From the NCBI GenBank assembly GCA_965214295.1, contig OZ243944.1, positions 2,604,001 through 2,668,000 of the forward strand: a DNA stretch of 64,000 nucleotides. The letters are read 5' to 3'. The notes below the pieces were generated by a model, which saw nothing but the letters and a program-made list of their open reading frames with translations, was not told the DNA's origin and ran no database searches. Source of the stretch: JAJDUF01 sp965214295 (GTDB lineage: Bacteria > Chloroflexota > UBA11872 > UBA12225 > JAJDUF01). The stretch's first letter is position 1, and every line of letters begins with the position of its first letter. Positions 17,033-24,724 of this stretch are shown here, one piece after another. Made by a program: the position numbers and the translations under genes.

Positions 17033-17195
17033 ACAGGGGCAGGTTTTTGTCTGCATCAGGATTTTCGGGATGCAAGGATGATCAGGATGGATTCCCGCGT
17101 GCGCGGGAATGACGAGTTATGCAAAGGTCGCCGAAAGCGGGAATCCAGCGGCCGCGGCACCCTGGACTCCGGCTTGCGCCGGAGTGACGGTGGGA
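17033..17195. repeat. Composite dispersed repeat between convergent genes
   Basis: aggtttttgtctgcatcagg then a 'ggatgcaaggatgatcaggat' block, a perfect palindrome (attcccgcgtgcgcgggaat, about 17092-17111), 'ttatgcaaaggtcgcc', a reversed partial copy (aagcgggaatcc) and a ctccggcttgcgccggagtgacgg copy (17166-17189). Nearly the same order is found at 49127-49240. Confidence 0.8.
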
Positions 17196-17246
17196 TGGGC
17201 CGCCGTCTCCCTGCCGCAGCGGGGGGGCCAGAGGGGGCCGGATGCC

Positions 17247-17675
17247 CTACGCCAGGTGGTGGAGCATCAGGTAGACGATCCAGCCGGTACCGACGACGTA
17301 GAGCCACATGGGCAGGGTGATCCGGGCGAGGCGGCGGTGCAGCCGGAAGTTGCGGCGGAGGGCGAGCGTGATGGTGGCCAGGACGAGCGGCCCCACAACG
17401 ATTGCTAACACCATATGCGAGCCTAAGATGGCGAGGTAGGCGGCGCGGATGATGCCCTCGCCGGCAAACAGCTTGGTCTCCAGGAGTACGGCACGGGTCA
17501 GGTACACGACGAGAAAGAGCGCCGCGAACACCGTGGCGGTGAGCATGCAGCGTTGGTGATACGTGACCTGCTTGCGGCGGATGAAATAGAAGCCGGTCAG
17601 CAGGAAGATGCCACTCACGCCGATTAGGGTGGTGTTGAGGAGGGGGAGCCAGGTTTCCCAGAAGCCGGTAGTCAT
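17247..17675 (-). CDS. DUF420 family membrane protein
   Basis: 142 residues with four transmembrane helices. Family features are the start WETWLPLLNTTLIGVSGIFLL, YFIRRKQVTYHQRCMLTATVFAALFLVVYLTR, GSHMVLAIVVGPLVLATITLALR and RLHRRLARITLPMWLYVVGTGWIVYLML. DUF420 proteins are often found with cytochrome oxidase assembly genes, and conserved His residues (HQR, GSH, LHRR) could bind heme or metal. Here the cytochrome c protein at 18464 is the nearest candidate partner, transcribed divergently. Confidence 0.8.
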   Translation of the reverse strand: MTTGFWETWLPLLNTTLIGVSGIFLLTGFYFIRRKQVTYHQRCMLTATVFAALFLVVYLTRAVLLETKLFAGEGIIRAAYLAILGSHMVLAIVVGPLVLATITLALRRNFRLHRRLARITLPMWLYVVGTGWIVYLMLHHLA

Positions 17676-18463
17676 CGGTAGATGTAAGCGGAGCGTGAGT
17701 CGTTAGCCGTGCGTGGCTCGGAGCCGGTTACTATCGGCTCGTCACCGGACTTTGTGCCATTACACAGCGTAGCACAGGCGGTCGGTCCGTGCCGGTAAGC
17801 TGTCCCCACCAGCGCCGCGGCCGTGGCCCTCTCTTCTCCAGGTCGGCCGGGGGTGAGGGAACGGACAAGGGTAGGTTTTTTTGCCCTGGGTGGGAGGCAC
17901 GATGAGTTAGGGCATGTTCACACTAAGCTGCCAGCTGCTCCTGTCAGCCGGTCATTGCGGGCGCAGCGCGGAATCTCAAGCGCCCGCTGACCCAAACCGG
18001 TGCTCACGACAAGGAGTTGAGACCCTTCACTGCGTTCAGGGTGACATTATGGCGATATGGGAGCGGTTGTGTGAACACGGACACTATGACGGTATGGGAG
18101 CGGTTGTGTGAACACGACCTAGTATACTATTGTGTCAAGCGGTGGGGCGATGGCCGTGGTGGGAGGGCAGCAATCGCATTTTGGCTCTATCGCTCCCGTC
18201 ATTGCGCTGAAAATAACGCCCAGTTGTCATTCCCTCCCCAGCCGCCATCCAAGTCCCCGACGCTGGACTCCGGCCCCGTATCGGGGTACGGGACATGCTT
18301 GCGCCGGAGTGACGGAGGAGATGCCGCCCCAATCCTGGCACTCTTTCCACTGCGCTGGTCCTGGTAGCCCCCGCGAGCCGGTCGCACAGATGCCCCGTAG
18401 CCTGTAAAATCTCTTTTGGCTCCTTGCAGCCGGACAGTACGCAGAGGGAGATATGGGACAGGC
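17676..18463. other. Repeat-filled intergenic region without a supported gene
   Basis: It contains a 'ctctcttctcc...tgagggaacgg' low-complexity block (about 17828-17870), a direct repeat (18053-18118), a TATACT hexamer at about 18122, and a dispersed palindrome copy with ccccgtatcggggtacggga inside (18262-18315), as at 49300-49345. The small open frames in this gap translate repeat DNA and are not credible. Confidence 0.6.
18053..18118. repeat. Direct repeat, 24-26 bp, 40 bp apart
   Basis: Two copies of tatgggagcggttgtgtgaa followed by cacg, at about 18055-18078 and 18095-18118, with the intervening 'gacactatgacgg'. Possibly operator-like or a duplication scar. No gene begins close by. Confidence 0.6.
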
Positions 18464-19606
18464 ATGATCGGGCCATTCGGCGGCACGGCCGATCTCACCG
18501 CAGTGTTTTTTGTCGTCGTGGCAGTAATTGGCATGCTCGTGCTGCTGCTCTCCTACGAGTTCCGGGGGCGCGGCGCCTGGTGGTTTGGGCTAGGTCTTGT
18601 GGGCGTGGCCGCGGTACTGTTGCTGTTCCGGGCGCTGGCCGGGGGCATGGTGGGCCCCTTTGGCGGCGATGCGGACGCGCTCATGACGGGAGTTATTGCA
18701 GCGGTATCCATTGGGCTGGTGTTCCTGCTCCTCACCCATGAGTTCGACGATAAGTTAGGGCACGTCACCTTTTGGACCGGGATCGGTCTCGTTGTGGTGG
18801 CGCTGCTCCTCATTGCCTTGGGCTACCTGGGTGGAGCGGCGGTGGCGCTGGTGGGCGGTGGCGTGATTACTGCGCTGCTGCTGCAAGTAGCGCCGCGGGT
18901 GGTGCGGTACTACGCGCAGTTTCGCTATTGGGGCCACGGCGCTTGGTGGGGCGGGTTGGCGCTATTGGTGGCGGCGCTGGTCATGCTCGGCCTGGGGCGC
19001 ACGGCGCCCGCTACGGTGTTGATTCTCGCGGCGGTGATGGTTTTGTGGGTGCTGGCCTTGGTGATGCCGCAGATAACACGCCGCTATACGCAGTGGGAAG
19101 AGCAGTGGACGGCTACGGGTGAGATGCTGTCGGCTCAGGACCGGCGTTTCGAGCGGTCGCGGTACACTACGCTGGCGATGGGAACGCTGGCGCTGGTCGG
19201 AGTCGTCGCCTGGGTTGGCGGCGTGCCGGCCCCGCGGGAAGGGGTGGTCGAGGTGCAGACAGGACCGCTGTTCGAGTTCACGGTGGACGCCGAGCTGGCG
19301 GCCCAAGGTCAGGTCATTTTCCAGGAGTATGGTTGTAACGCCTGCCACAACGTCGAAAGCCGCACTGGCGGCGTGGGACCGAGCTTGGTTGGATTGTTTG
19401 CCAAGATGGAGCGCCTTGAGCGTGGCGAGGAGGTGCTCGTAGACGAGGAATACCTCCGGGAGTCGATTGTAGACCCGAATGCCAAGGTTGTCCGCGGCTA
19501 TCAGTCGGCGGTGATGGTGGGGGGCATCCAAGCCAATCACGAGGCGATCAGCCAGCCGGAGACTGTGAGCGCGCTGGTGGAGTTCATCAAGAGCTTGGCG
19601 GACTAG
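18464..19606 (+). CDS. Multi-spanning membrane protein with C-terminal cytochrome c domain
   Basis: 380 residues from the ATG at 18464 (IGPFGGTADLTAVFF follows). The first ~270 residues hold about eight hydrophobic helices with an internal repeat (GPFGGTAD / GPFGGDAD, each followed by two helices). The C-terminal ~105 residues form one c-type heme domain: YGCNACHNVESRTGGVGPSLVGLF, with a Met in MVGG as possible axial ligand. Heme attachment implies the domain faces outside. This resembles the cytochrome domains of oxidase subunit II or electron-carrier proteins, but the fusion to this membrane part is unfamiliar. Likely role: electron transfer at the membrane. Confidence 0.75.
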   Translation: MIGPFGGTADLTAVFFVVVAVIGMLVLLLSYEFRGRGAWWFGLGLVGVAAVLLLFRALAGGMVGPFGGDADALMTGVIAAVSIGLVFLLLTHEFDDKLGHVTFWTGIGLVVVALLLIALGYLGGAAVALVGGGVITALLLQVAPRVVRYYAQFRYWGHGAWWGGLALLVAALVMLGLGRTAPATVLILAAVMVLWVLALVMPQITRRYTQWEEQWTATGEMLSAQDRRFERSRYTTLAMGTLALVGVVAWVGGVPAPREGVVEVQTGPLFEFTVDAELAAQGQVIFQEYGCNACHNVESRTGGVGPSLVGLFAKMERLERGEEVLVDEEYLRESIVDPNAKVVRGYQSAVMVGGIQANHEAISQPETVSALVEFIKSLAD

Positions 19607-19715
19607 GATTAACTCCTCACCCCCGGCCCCTCTCCACTTGTGGAGAGGGGCGACTGCCTGGCGCGGTGCGGCCGCCGTACACCAGTTGATGACCAGGCGA
19701 GAGTAGGTATGCTCA

Positions 19716-20360
19716 GTGGATGTTGACGACATAAGTAATCTGTGGCTGGCCGAGGAGCTACACCGGCAAGGTGGTGTGCGGTTTGGGGACTTCACTTTAG
19801 GCCGCAGCACCCGGCACTCGCCCGTCTACATTGATGTGAAGGTGCTCCTGCGGGTTCCGCAGGTGCTCCGTCGCGCGGCCGAGCTGATCGTACAGGAGAC
19901 GCAGGCCGAGCTGGGGCGGCGGCGCGGGCGCTTCGTGCCCTTCGATCTGGTGGCGGGCGTGCCCTTTGGCGGCCTCCATCTGGCGACGGCGTTCGCTATT
20001 CAGAGTAACACGCCAATGATCTATGCCATCCCGCACCACGATGGGAGCCGGCAGCGCATGCTGGAGGGGCACTACCGTCCGGGCCAGCAGGTGCTCATCA
20101 TTGACGACCTGATGACTACGGGCGGGAGCTTCCTCGAAACGCAGCGGGTGCTTACGGAGGCGGGCCTGCGGGTGCGGGATGCCATTGTCTTGGTGGATCG
20201 TGACCAGGGCGGTGCCGACCGCTTGCGGCGGAATGGGATACAGTTGGTTTCGATCCTGCGCCTGCCGGTTATGTTGACGTATTACATGTCGCAGGGGTAC
20301 ATCTCGGAGGATCAGTACCAGCGCAGTATGGAGTACGTGCGGACGCACCGGGCGGACTAG
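19716..20360 (+). CDS. Orotate phosphoribosyltransferase-like protein
   Basis: 214 residues from GTG 19716. The PRPP-binding motif VLIIDDLMTTGGSFLETQ (about 128-145) is complete. N-terminal features are GGVRFGDFTLGRSTRHSPVYIDVKVLL, similar to the opening of PyrE (FxLxSGxxSPxYID), and VAGVPFGGLHLATAFA. It probably transfers phosphoribose to orotate in pyrimidine synthesis. The C-terminal region with two conserved Tyr (LTYYMSQGYISEDQY) differs from classical PyrE, so a related specificity is possible. No other pyr genes are adjacent. Confidence 0.78.
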   Translation: MDVDDISNLWLAEELHRQGGVRFGDFTLGRSTRHSPVYIDVKVLLRVPQVLRRAAELIVQETQAELGRRRGRFVPFDLVAGVPFGGLHLATAFAIQSNTPMIYAIPHHDGSRQRMLEGHYRPGQQVLIIDDLMTTGGSFLETQRVLTEAGLRVRDAIVLVDRDQGGADRLRRNGIQLVSILRLPVMLTYYMSQGYISEDQYQRSMEYVRTHRAD

Positions 20361-20577
20361 GGGCGGTTCTCGGATGTGGACGCGGCAGCGCAAGCCGCAA
20401 GGTGGTGGAGGTGGAGTGAGTACCGGGCCGGTGAGGAATGTCCTCGCCAAACCGGGGGGGTGTGAGCTATGGCTGGCCGACGCTGCGCTCCACAAGAGTG
20501 TGAGGGGCCACGTCATCCATCCCGTCACGTGGCTCGGTCTGCGGGGCGTCTCGCTGGAGCAGTAGCCGAGAGTAGCT

Positions 20578-20829
20578 ATGACCACGGGAATGCCGCGGCA
20601 GCGGCGGCCGCGCTATCCGATGCCCGCGTTCGTGGCGGAGGCGCTCGCGCGGCATAGGCTGCTGGAAGCGTACCGGAGTCGCCCGCCCTACCAGCGGAAC
20701 GACTATATTGGCTGGATTACGAGTGCCAAGCGTGAGGCCACGCGGGAAAAGCGTTTGCAGCAAATGCTCGATGAGCTGGGGCGCGGCGATACCTACATGA
20801 AGATGGCTTGGAAGCCGAGGTCCCGCTGA
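20578..20829 (+). CDS. YdeI/OmpD-associated (OmdA) family protein
   Basis: 83 residues. PAFVAEALARHRLLEAYRS and RPPYQRNDYIGWITSAKREATREKRL then MLDEL are the C-terminal signature of YdeI/OmpD-associated proteins, in which the 'PPYQRNDYIGWI' block is highly conserved. It lacks the N-terminal DUF1905 part found in longer members. The general function is unknown. Some members are linked to peptide or bacteriocin tolerance. It converges on asnB with 18 nt between the stops. Confidence 0.75.
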   Translation: MTTGMPRQRRPRYPMPAFVAEALARHRLLEAYRSRPPYQRNDYIGWITSAKREATREKRLQQMLDELGRGDTYMKMAWKPRSR

Positions 20830-20847
20830 CCGCGCCGATCTGGCCGG

Positions 20848-22827
20848 TCAGGGGCGCGGTTCGTTGTTGACCGGGGCGGCTTTCGGCTCGGTGGTCGGGC
20901 GGTCCGGGATAGTAGCCAGCGCGCGGCGAGACTGGTTGTGCCATTGGTGCAGCACGACGAGCGCCCACAGCTTGTACCCGTGGTCGGCCCGGCCGGTGCG
21001 GTGCTCGTCGGCCAGCGCGCGTACCGCCGCCGCATCGAACCACGGTAGCGGCTGCGCTAAGACCGTATCGTGGAGTGTCGTGTCGAGCATGTCCCGGAAC
21101 CACACGGAGACCGGAGCGCTGAAGCCTTGCTTGCGCCGGGCGATGATGTGCTTGGGGAGTATCCCCTGGGTAGCCCGGCGCAAGAGGTATTTCCTCGTCA
21201 GGCCGCGGAGCTTGAGCGAGGGAGGCACGCTCAGGAGGAACTCGACGACACGGCGGTCGAGAAAGGGCGCTCGTGCTTCCAGCGAGTTGCCCATGCTGGT
21301 GCGGTCCACCTTCACCAAGATGTCGTTGGGCAGGTACGTACTTAGGTCGAGATAGAGAAAGCGGTCGTTACCCGCGAACTCGTTCCGTTTGGGGGCCGCG
21401 GCGAGGTAGTCGGCGAACGGTGCATGGTCACCGAGTAACCGGCGAGTCTCCGGGGCTAGGATTTGGTGTCGCTCGTCGTCGGTGAAGAGCACTCGCCACC
21501 AGTAGTGCGCGGCGTCCGGCTCTAGTTCTGCGCCTTCGACGAACCGCCGCGCCATGTAGTCGAAGCCGACCTTGTGATAGGACGGCGGGAGCCGACGCAC
21601 CACCGGCGCGACGACCCCGCGGCGGAAAGGGGCAGGCACCAGGCGATACCAGGGCCGAATGCGGTTGGCGAGGTAGGTCACGTAGCCGGCCAGTACTTCA
21701 TCGCCGCCATCGCCGGACAGCGCCACCGTGACGTGTTGGCGGGTAAAGCGGCTGAGGTAGAACTGCGGTAATACGGAGGTATCGGCCATCGGCTCGTCGA
21801 GGTGCCACAGGATCGTCGGCAGGTCTTCGACCACGTTGCTCAACGGCATCGTCAACTCGCGGTGCGCCGTGCCGAGATGGCTGGCGACCGTGGCGGCGTA
21901 GGTTTGCTCGCCGTAGGTGCGCTCCTCGAAACCGAGGCAGAACGTGTGGACCTGCTCCGGGATGAGGCGCTGCATGGCGGCGACCACCGTGCTGGAGTCG
22001 ATGCCGCCGCTGAGGAAGGCGCCCAGTGGCACGTCGGAGAGCAGGCGCTTCCGGACGGCTTGCTCGATGAGCGCCTGAAACCGCTCGACGTGCTCTGATT
22101 CGGCGACCTGGCCGGGGGCTGGCCCCGGCGCGGCCGGATCGCGGCCCGGCGACGGCTCCCAGTAGCGCCGCTGGCGGATGGTGCCGTCCTCGAAGACGAG
22201 CGCCGTGCCGGGAGGAACTTGGCGCACGTCGCGCAGGATCGTGCGCGGGGCCAATGTATAGCCGAGGGCGAGGTAGGTATTGATGGACTCCAGATCAAGC
22301 GCATCCGACAGCTGTGGGTGCAGACGTAGCGCCTTCAATTCGGAGCCGAAGATCATCTCCGCGCCAAGCTGGGCGTAGTAGAGTGGCTTCTTGCCCAGCG
22401 GGTCGCGGGCGAGGAGTAGGCGCCGGCGCCGGCTATCCCATAGCGCGAAGGCAAACATGCCGTCGAGCCGTTCGACGCAGCGCTCGCCCTCCTCCTCATA
22501 GAGGTGGACGATGCTCTCGGTGTCGGTGCGCGTAGCGAAGCGATGACCTTTGGCCTCCAGCTCCGCTTGCAACTCGCGGCAGTTGTAGATCTCGCCGTTG
22601 AAGACGATCTGGATGGAGCCGTCCTCGTTGCCGAGCGGCTGATGCCCGCCGGCGACGTCGAGGATGCTCAGACGGGTCATCCCCAAGCCGGCACGCGCCG
22701 CGGGGTCCTGCCACGTACCCCAATCGTCGGGGCCACGATGCACGAGGGCGGCCGCCATGCGCTCCAGCAAGGCGGTGATTTCTCCTGCCGGACGCTCGGC
22801 GCCGGCAACACCGAAAATGCCACACAT
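20848..22827 (-). CDS. asnB: Asparagine synthase (glutamine-hydrolysing)
   Basis: 659 residues starting MCGIFGVAG, so Cys2 is the glutaminase nucleophile. The N-terminal Ntn domain (about 1-215) contains RGPDDWG and FNGEIYN. The C-terminal synthetase has GAFLSGGIDSSTVVAAM (ATP pyrophosphatase loop), ALSGDGGDEVLAGY and ARAPFLDRRVVEFL. It makes Asn from Asp, Gln and ATP, but close homologues amidate sugars or peptides in exopolysaccharide clusters. Here glycosyltransferase genes begin 2 kb away on the other strand. The C-terminal ~25 residues are an unrelated polar tail. Confidence 0.93.
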   Translation of the reverse strand: MCGIFGVAGAERPAGEITALLERMAAALVHRGPDDWGTWQDPAARAGLGMTRLSILDVAGGHQPLGNEDGSIQIVFNGEIYNCRELQAELEAKGHRFATRTDTESIVHLYEEEGERCVERLDGMFAFALWDSRRRRLLLARDPLGKKPLYYAQLGAEMIFGSELKALRLHPQLSDALDLESINTYLALGYTLAPRTILRDVRQVPPGTALVFEDGTIRQRRYWEPSPGRDPAAPGPAPGQVAESEHVERFQALIEQAVRKRLLSDVPLGAFLSGGIDSSTVVAAMQRLIPEQVHTFCLGFEERTYGEQTYAATVASHLGTAHRELTMPLSNVVEDLPTILWHLDEPMADTSVLPQFYLSRFTRQHVTVALSGDGGDEVLAGYVTYLANRIRPWYRLVPAPFRRGVVAPVVRRLPPSYHKVGFDYMARRFVEGAELEPDAAHYWWRVLFTDDERHQILAPETRRLLGDHAPFADYLAAAPKRNEFAGNDRFLYLDLSTYLPNDILVKVDRTSMGNSLEARAPFLDRRVVEFLLSVPPSLKLRGLTRKYLLRRATQGILPKHIIARRKQGFSAPVSVWFRDMLDTTLHDTVLAQPLPWFDAAAVRALADEHRTGRADHGYKLWALVVLHQWHNQSRRALATIPDRPTTEPKAAPVNNEPRP

Positions 22828-22997
22828 CGCTTGTTGCTACCTCAGCGTATTGGGCCTCACCCCGTCACCACGGCGGTAGGTGCGGCGTGTAGTGTGCTCG
22901 TCAGAGCAGCGCTATTCCGGCGTCGACGGCGGCTCGTCCGAGGGCGGTGTTCAGCGTGGCGAGCGCCGCTTCCCTACTTGACGTTGTACGAGCCACT

Positions 22998-23573
22998 CTA
23001 ACTCTTCCATCCGGCTGAACATTTGCCACTTCTATTGTTCCGGTACTGCGTCCGGCCATTGTTAGGTGGTGTTCCATTCCTTCTCTGGAAGGCCTGATGA
23101 ATCCACCGGCGAATAAGACGGCTACGTTCCTTCAGATTACTCCTTGGCCATTTGCGAACAAGTGCGTAGGGATCATTGCCATCGCAGTTATCCGCCAGTC
23201 GCGGCGGTAACAAGCGAAGGTTATATTGTCCCGTTCCATAGTCCGGGTGATTGGGTAGCACAATCCCCAGCAGACCGCACCTGGAGTTCCTTTTGGTGTC
23301 CCTAAGACTGGAGCCGATCTCCCAGTCCACGTGCTTGCGTCGCCAGGTGCAGGGGCCGATCAGCACCACCGTCACGGTTGCGTCGGCGATGAAGTCGTCA
23401 CGGATTCTTCGACGAATTTCATCCAAAGGGAGATTGCTGTCAACTATATCTCCGGTGTCGACCGATTTGTCCACAATATAGTTCGCCATGATTTTGACGA
23501 ACCGGTCTTTGAATTCTTGATCTATTTCATGGTGGTAGCTGATGAATACCTTGTGTTTCTTAGCTTGAGTCAT
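22998..23573 (-). CDS. TIR-like (MTH538/DUF1863, ThsB-type) protein
   Basis: 191 residues. The N-terminal ~120 residues match the TIR-like DUF1863 fold: KVFISYHHEIDQEFKDRFV (strand A and BB-like region), LDEIRRRIRDDFIADATVTVVLIGPCTWRRKHVDWEI and GLLGIVLPNHPDY. In the Thoeris defence system the ThsB TIR-like protein makes a cyclic-ADP-ribose-type signal, so a similar NADase role is plausible here but unproven. The tail after about 150 is basic and polar. It lies 22 nt behind the membrane protein gene and is transcribed with it. Base composition is visibly less GC-rich than in neighbours, suggesting transfer. Confidence 0.82.
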   Translation of the reverse strand: MTQAKKHKVFISYHHEIDQEFKDRFVKIMANYIVDKSVDTGDIVDSNLPLDEIRRRIRDDFIADATVTVVLIGPCTWRRKHVDWEIGSSLRDTKRNSRCGLLGIVLPNHPDYGTGQYNLRLLPPRLADNCDGNDPYALVRKWPRSNLKERSRLIRRWIHQAFQRRNGTPPNNGRTQYRNNRSGKCSAGWKS

Positions 23574-23595
23574 TGTTAATCTCTTTCTGCCAGCC

Positions 23596-24036
23596 TTATG
23601 GGATCACAAACCACCAGGCGAGCGCGATCATGCCGGTGAGTGCGAGATAGAAGGGCCAGATAGAGAAGGATAACAGGCAGGCAAAGAACTGCTTGGGGAT
23701 CGAGCCGATCGGAGCCACAACGTAAAGGGCCGACGAGTCCATCTTACCGCTATGCAGCTTCTTGACGAATGTGGTGTAGGAGCGGCGAAAACATCGTTCC
23801 AGTGCCAGGTAATAGGTATCAAGGGCCAAGAAGAGAATCATCGGAGCTAGCGCGATCAGCGCGTGCTGTGGCTCTCCCGTTTGCGCTACGAGCACCAAGA
23901 TGGCCGAGACAAGCGTGATGCACCACACCTTGCAGGATCGGCTGTTCTCGCCCATCCGCTGGATCACACTCTGCACAATGGTAAGGTGGGCACGCACGGC
24001 GGGGGATTTCTCATTCAAGGGCTGCTGCTCGGTCAT
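23596..24036 (-). CDS. Membrane protein partner of the TIR-like protein
   Basis: 146 residues from the ATG at 24036 (MTEQQPLNEK). A TTG at 24060 is possible. A cytoplasmic helix (VRAHLTIVQSVIQRMGENSR) leads into two close transmembrane helices (WCITLVSAILVLVA and LIALAPMILFLALDTYYLAL), then the conserved-looking ERCFRRSYTTFVKKL, and a last helix pair (FFACLLSFSIWPFYLALTGM, IALAWWFV). From memory, similar proteins with an 'RMxxNS...K.W..T' helix and 'LDxYYLxxER.FR' motif occur beside TIR-like genes. I infer a membrane effector or anchor. No named family assigned. Confidence 0.7.
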   Translation of the reverse strand: MTEQQPLNEKSPAVRAHLTIVQSVIQRMGENSRSCKVWCITLVSAILVLVAQTGEPQHALIALAPMILFLALDTYYLALERCFRRSYTTFVKKLHSGKMDSSALYVVAPIGSIPKQFFACLLSFSIWPFYLALTGMIALAWWFVIP

Positions 24037-24100
24037 GTGGTACTCGCTTGCAGCGTGCAATAGAGGGGCCTTTGCTCGTAGCTCCCCTAAGCCGGCCTAA

Positions 24101-24160
24101 CCGCCACGCGGCCTCTCGCCTCAATGCCAGTATACCAGCGCGTATCTGCTCCAGCGGACG
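24101..24160. repeat. Direct repeat copy 1: promoter region of the TIR/membrane unit
   Basis: Closely similar to 24637-24692. Shared blocks include 'ccgcc', 'ggcctctcgc' and gccagtataccagcg, then 'ctgctcca' against 'gctactcca'. Both copies carry the same minus-strand extended -10, so they are duplicated promoters. Confidence 0.7.
24129..24137 (-). promoter_or_regulatory. Extended -10 promoter of the membrane/TIR unit
   Basis: Minus strand TGGTATACT (24137-24129) predicts transcription from about 24122, 86 nt before the ATG at 24036. Confidence 0.55.
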
Positions 24161-24209
24161 TAATGGCTGCGGCTGGTGGATGCAACAGCGGGATAGAGTT
24201 GCGCGGTGG

Positions 24210-24389
24210 TCATCGTGCGCTTCCGCGTCGAGCGGCATCCACGACGGAGCGGAGGGCTTGATCGAAGGTCATAATCGCACTTACGCCGCGCCGATGACCA
24301 CTCGCGAGGTGGCAGAGGTCGCGGGCACCAAGTAAGGGACATTGTTCATGGAGTTGCCGAGCCAGAGTGACATCTCTGAGATTCGTTGA
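24210..24389 (-). pseudogene. Remnant of a PIN-domain toxin (N-terminal part lost)
   Basis: A minus frame different from the antitoxin frame reads RDVTLARQLHEQCPLLGARD then LCHLASGHRRGVSAIMTFDQ then a stop at 24210. 'ARDLxHLA...GVxAIxTFD' is the C-terminal part of VapC-like PIN proteins, including the last acidic residues of the active site. The usual first ~80 residues, with the MxxVDTN start, are missing and the frame overlaps the end of the antitoxin gene. A deletion has joined antitoxin end and toxin end, so no active RNase is expected. Confidence 0.6.
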
Positions 24390-24627
24390 TGAGGGCGAGA
24401 TGCTCGCTCCAATCCAGTTCCATCTCGGGACCTGCCAGAACGTCGCAGGCCCGGAAGAACTCTTCGAGTTCCGCTGGTGACTTGAAGGGGGCTGCCCACT
24501 GCCGCTTTTCGAGCCGCTCGCGGGCGGCGGCCATCAGCCACGCACTCAAGGTCATGCCCTCTCTCCGTGCCTGATGGAAGTAGCGATCGCGGTCCTCGTC
24601 GGACATCACCAACTGAACCCTGGTCAT
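24346..24627 (-). CDS. Ribbon-helix-helix type antitoxin, orphaned
   Basis: 93 residues from the ATG at 24627 (MTRVQLVMSDEDRDRYFHQA). The N-terminal strand-helix-helix with TLSAWLMAAARERLEKRQW is a CopG/Arc-type DNA-binding fold. The middle (LEEFFRACDVLAGPEMELDW) and EHLALINES resemble antitoxins paired with PIN toxins. The last residues (QRCHSGSATP) probably come from the deletion that destroyed the toxin. It normally represses its own promoter, and the extended -10 at 24665-24673 is the likely target area. Confidence 0.72.
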   Translation of the reverse strand: MTRVQLVMSDEDRDRYFHQARREGMTLSAWLMAAARERLEKRQWAAPFKSPAELEEFFRACDVLAGPEMELDWSEHLALINESQRCHSGSATP

Positions 24628-24636
24628 CGCACTCAA

Positions 24637-24692
24637 CCGCCCTTTGGCCTCTCGCTCCGAGGCCAGTATACCAGCGAGCAGCTACTCCAACT
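24637..24692. repeat. Direct repeat copy 2: promoter region of the antitoxin
   Basis: Duplicate of 24101-24160. The two copies bracket the antitoxin/PIN remnant. Confidence 0.7.
24665..24673 (-). promoter_or_regulatory. Extended -10 promoter of the antitoxin gene
   Basis: Minus strand TGGTATACT (24673-24665), identical to 24137-24129, placed about 38 nt before the ATG at 24627. Confidence 0.5.
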
Positions 24693-24718
24693 GACCGCTG
24701 GCCGCTGGCCACTATAAT
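24691..24718 (+). promoter_or_regulatory. Promoter giving a likely leaderless glycosyltransferase mRNA
   Basis: CTGACC (24691-24696), 16 nt, TATAAT (24713-24718). Six nt separate the -10 from GTG at 24725, so the transcript would begin at or next to the start codon. The same -10 to GTG distance is seen for rdgB. Confidence 0.55.
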
Positions 24719-24724
24719 CGGGGT

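Noticed and set aside
18135..18476. Minus-strand open frame of about 110 codons
   Set aside because: It runs through dispersed repeats and the leader of the cytochrome gene, with no recognisable protein features.
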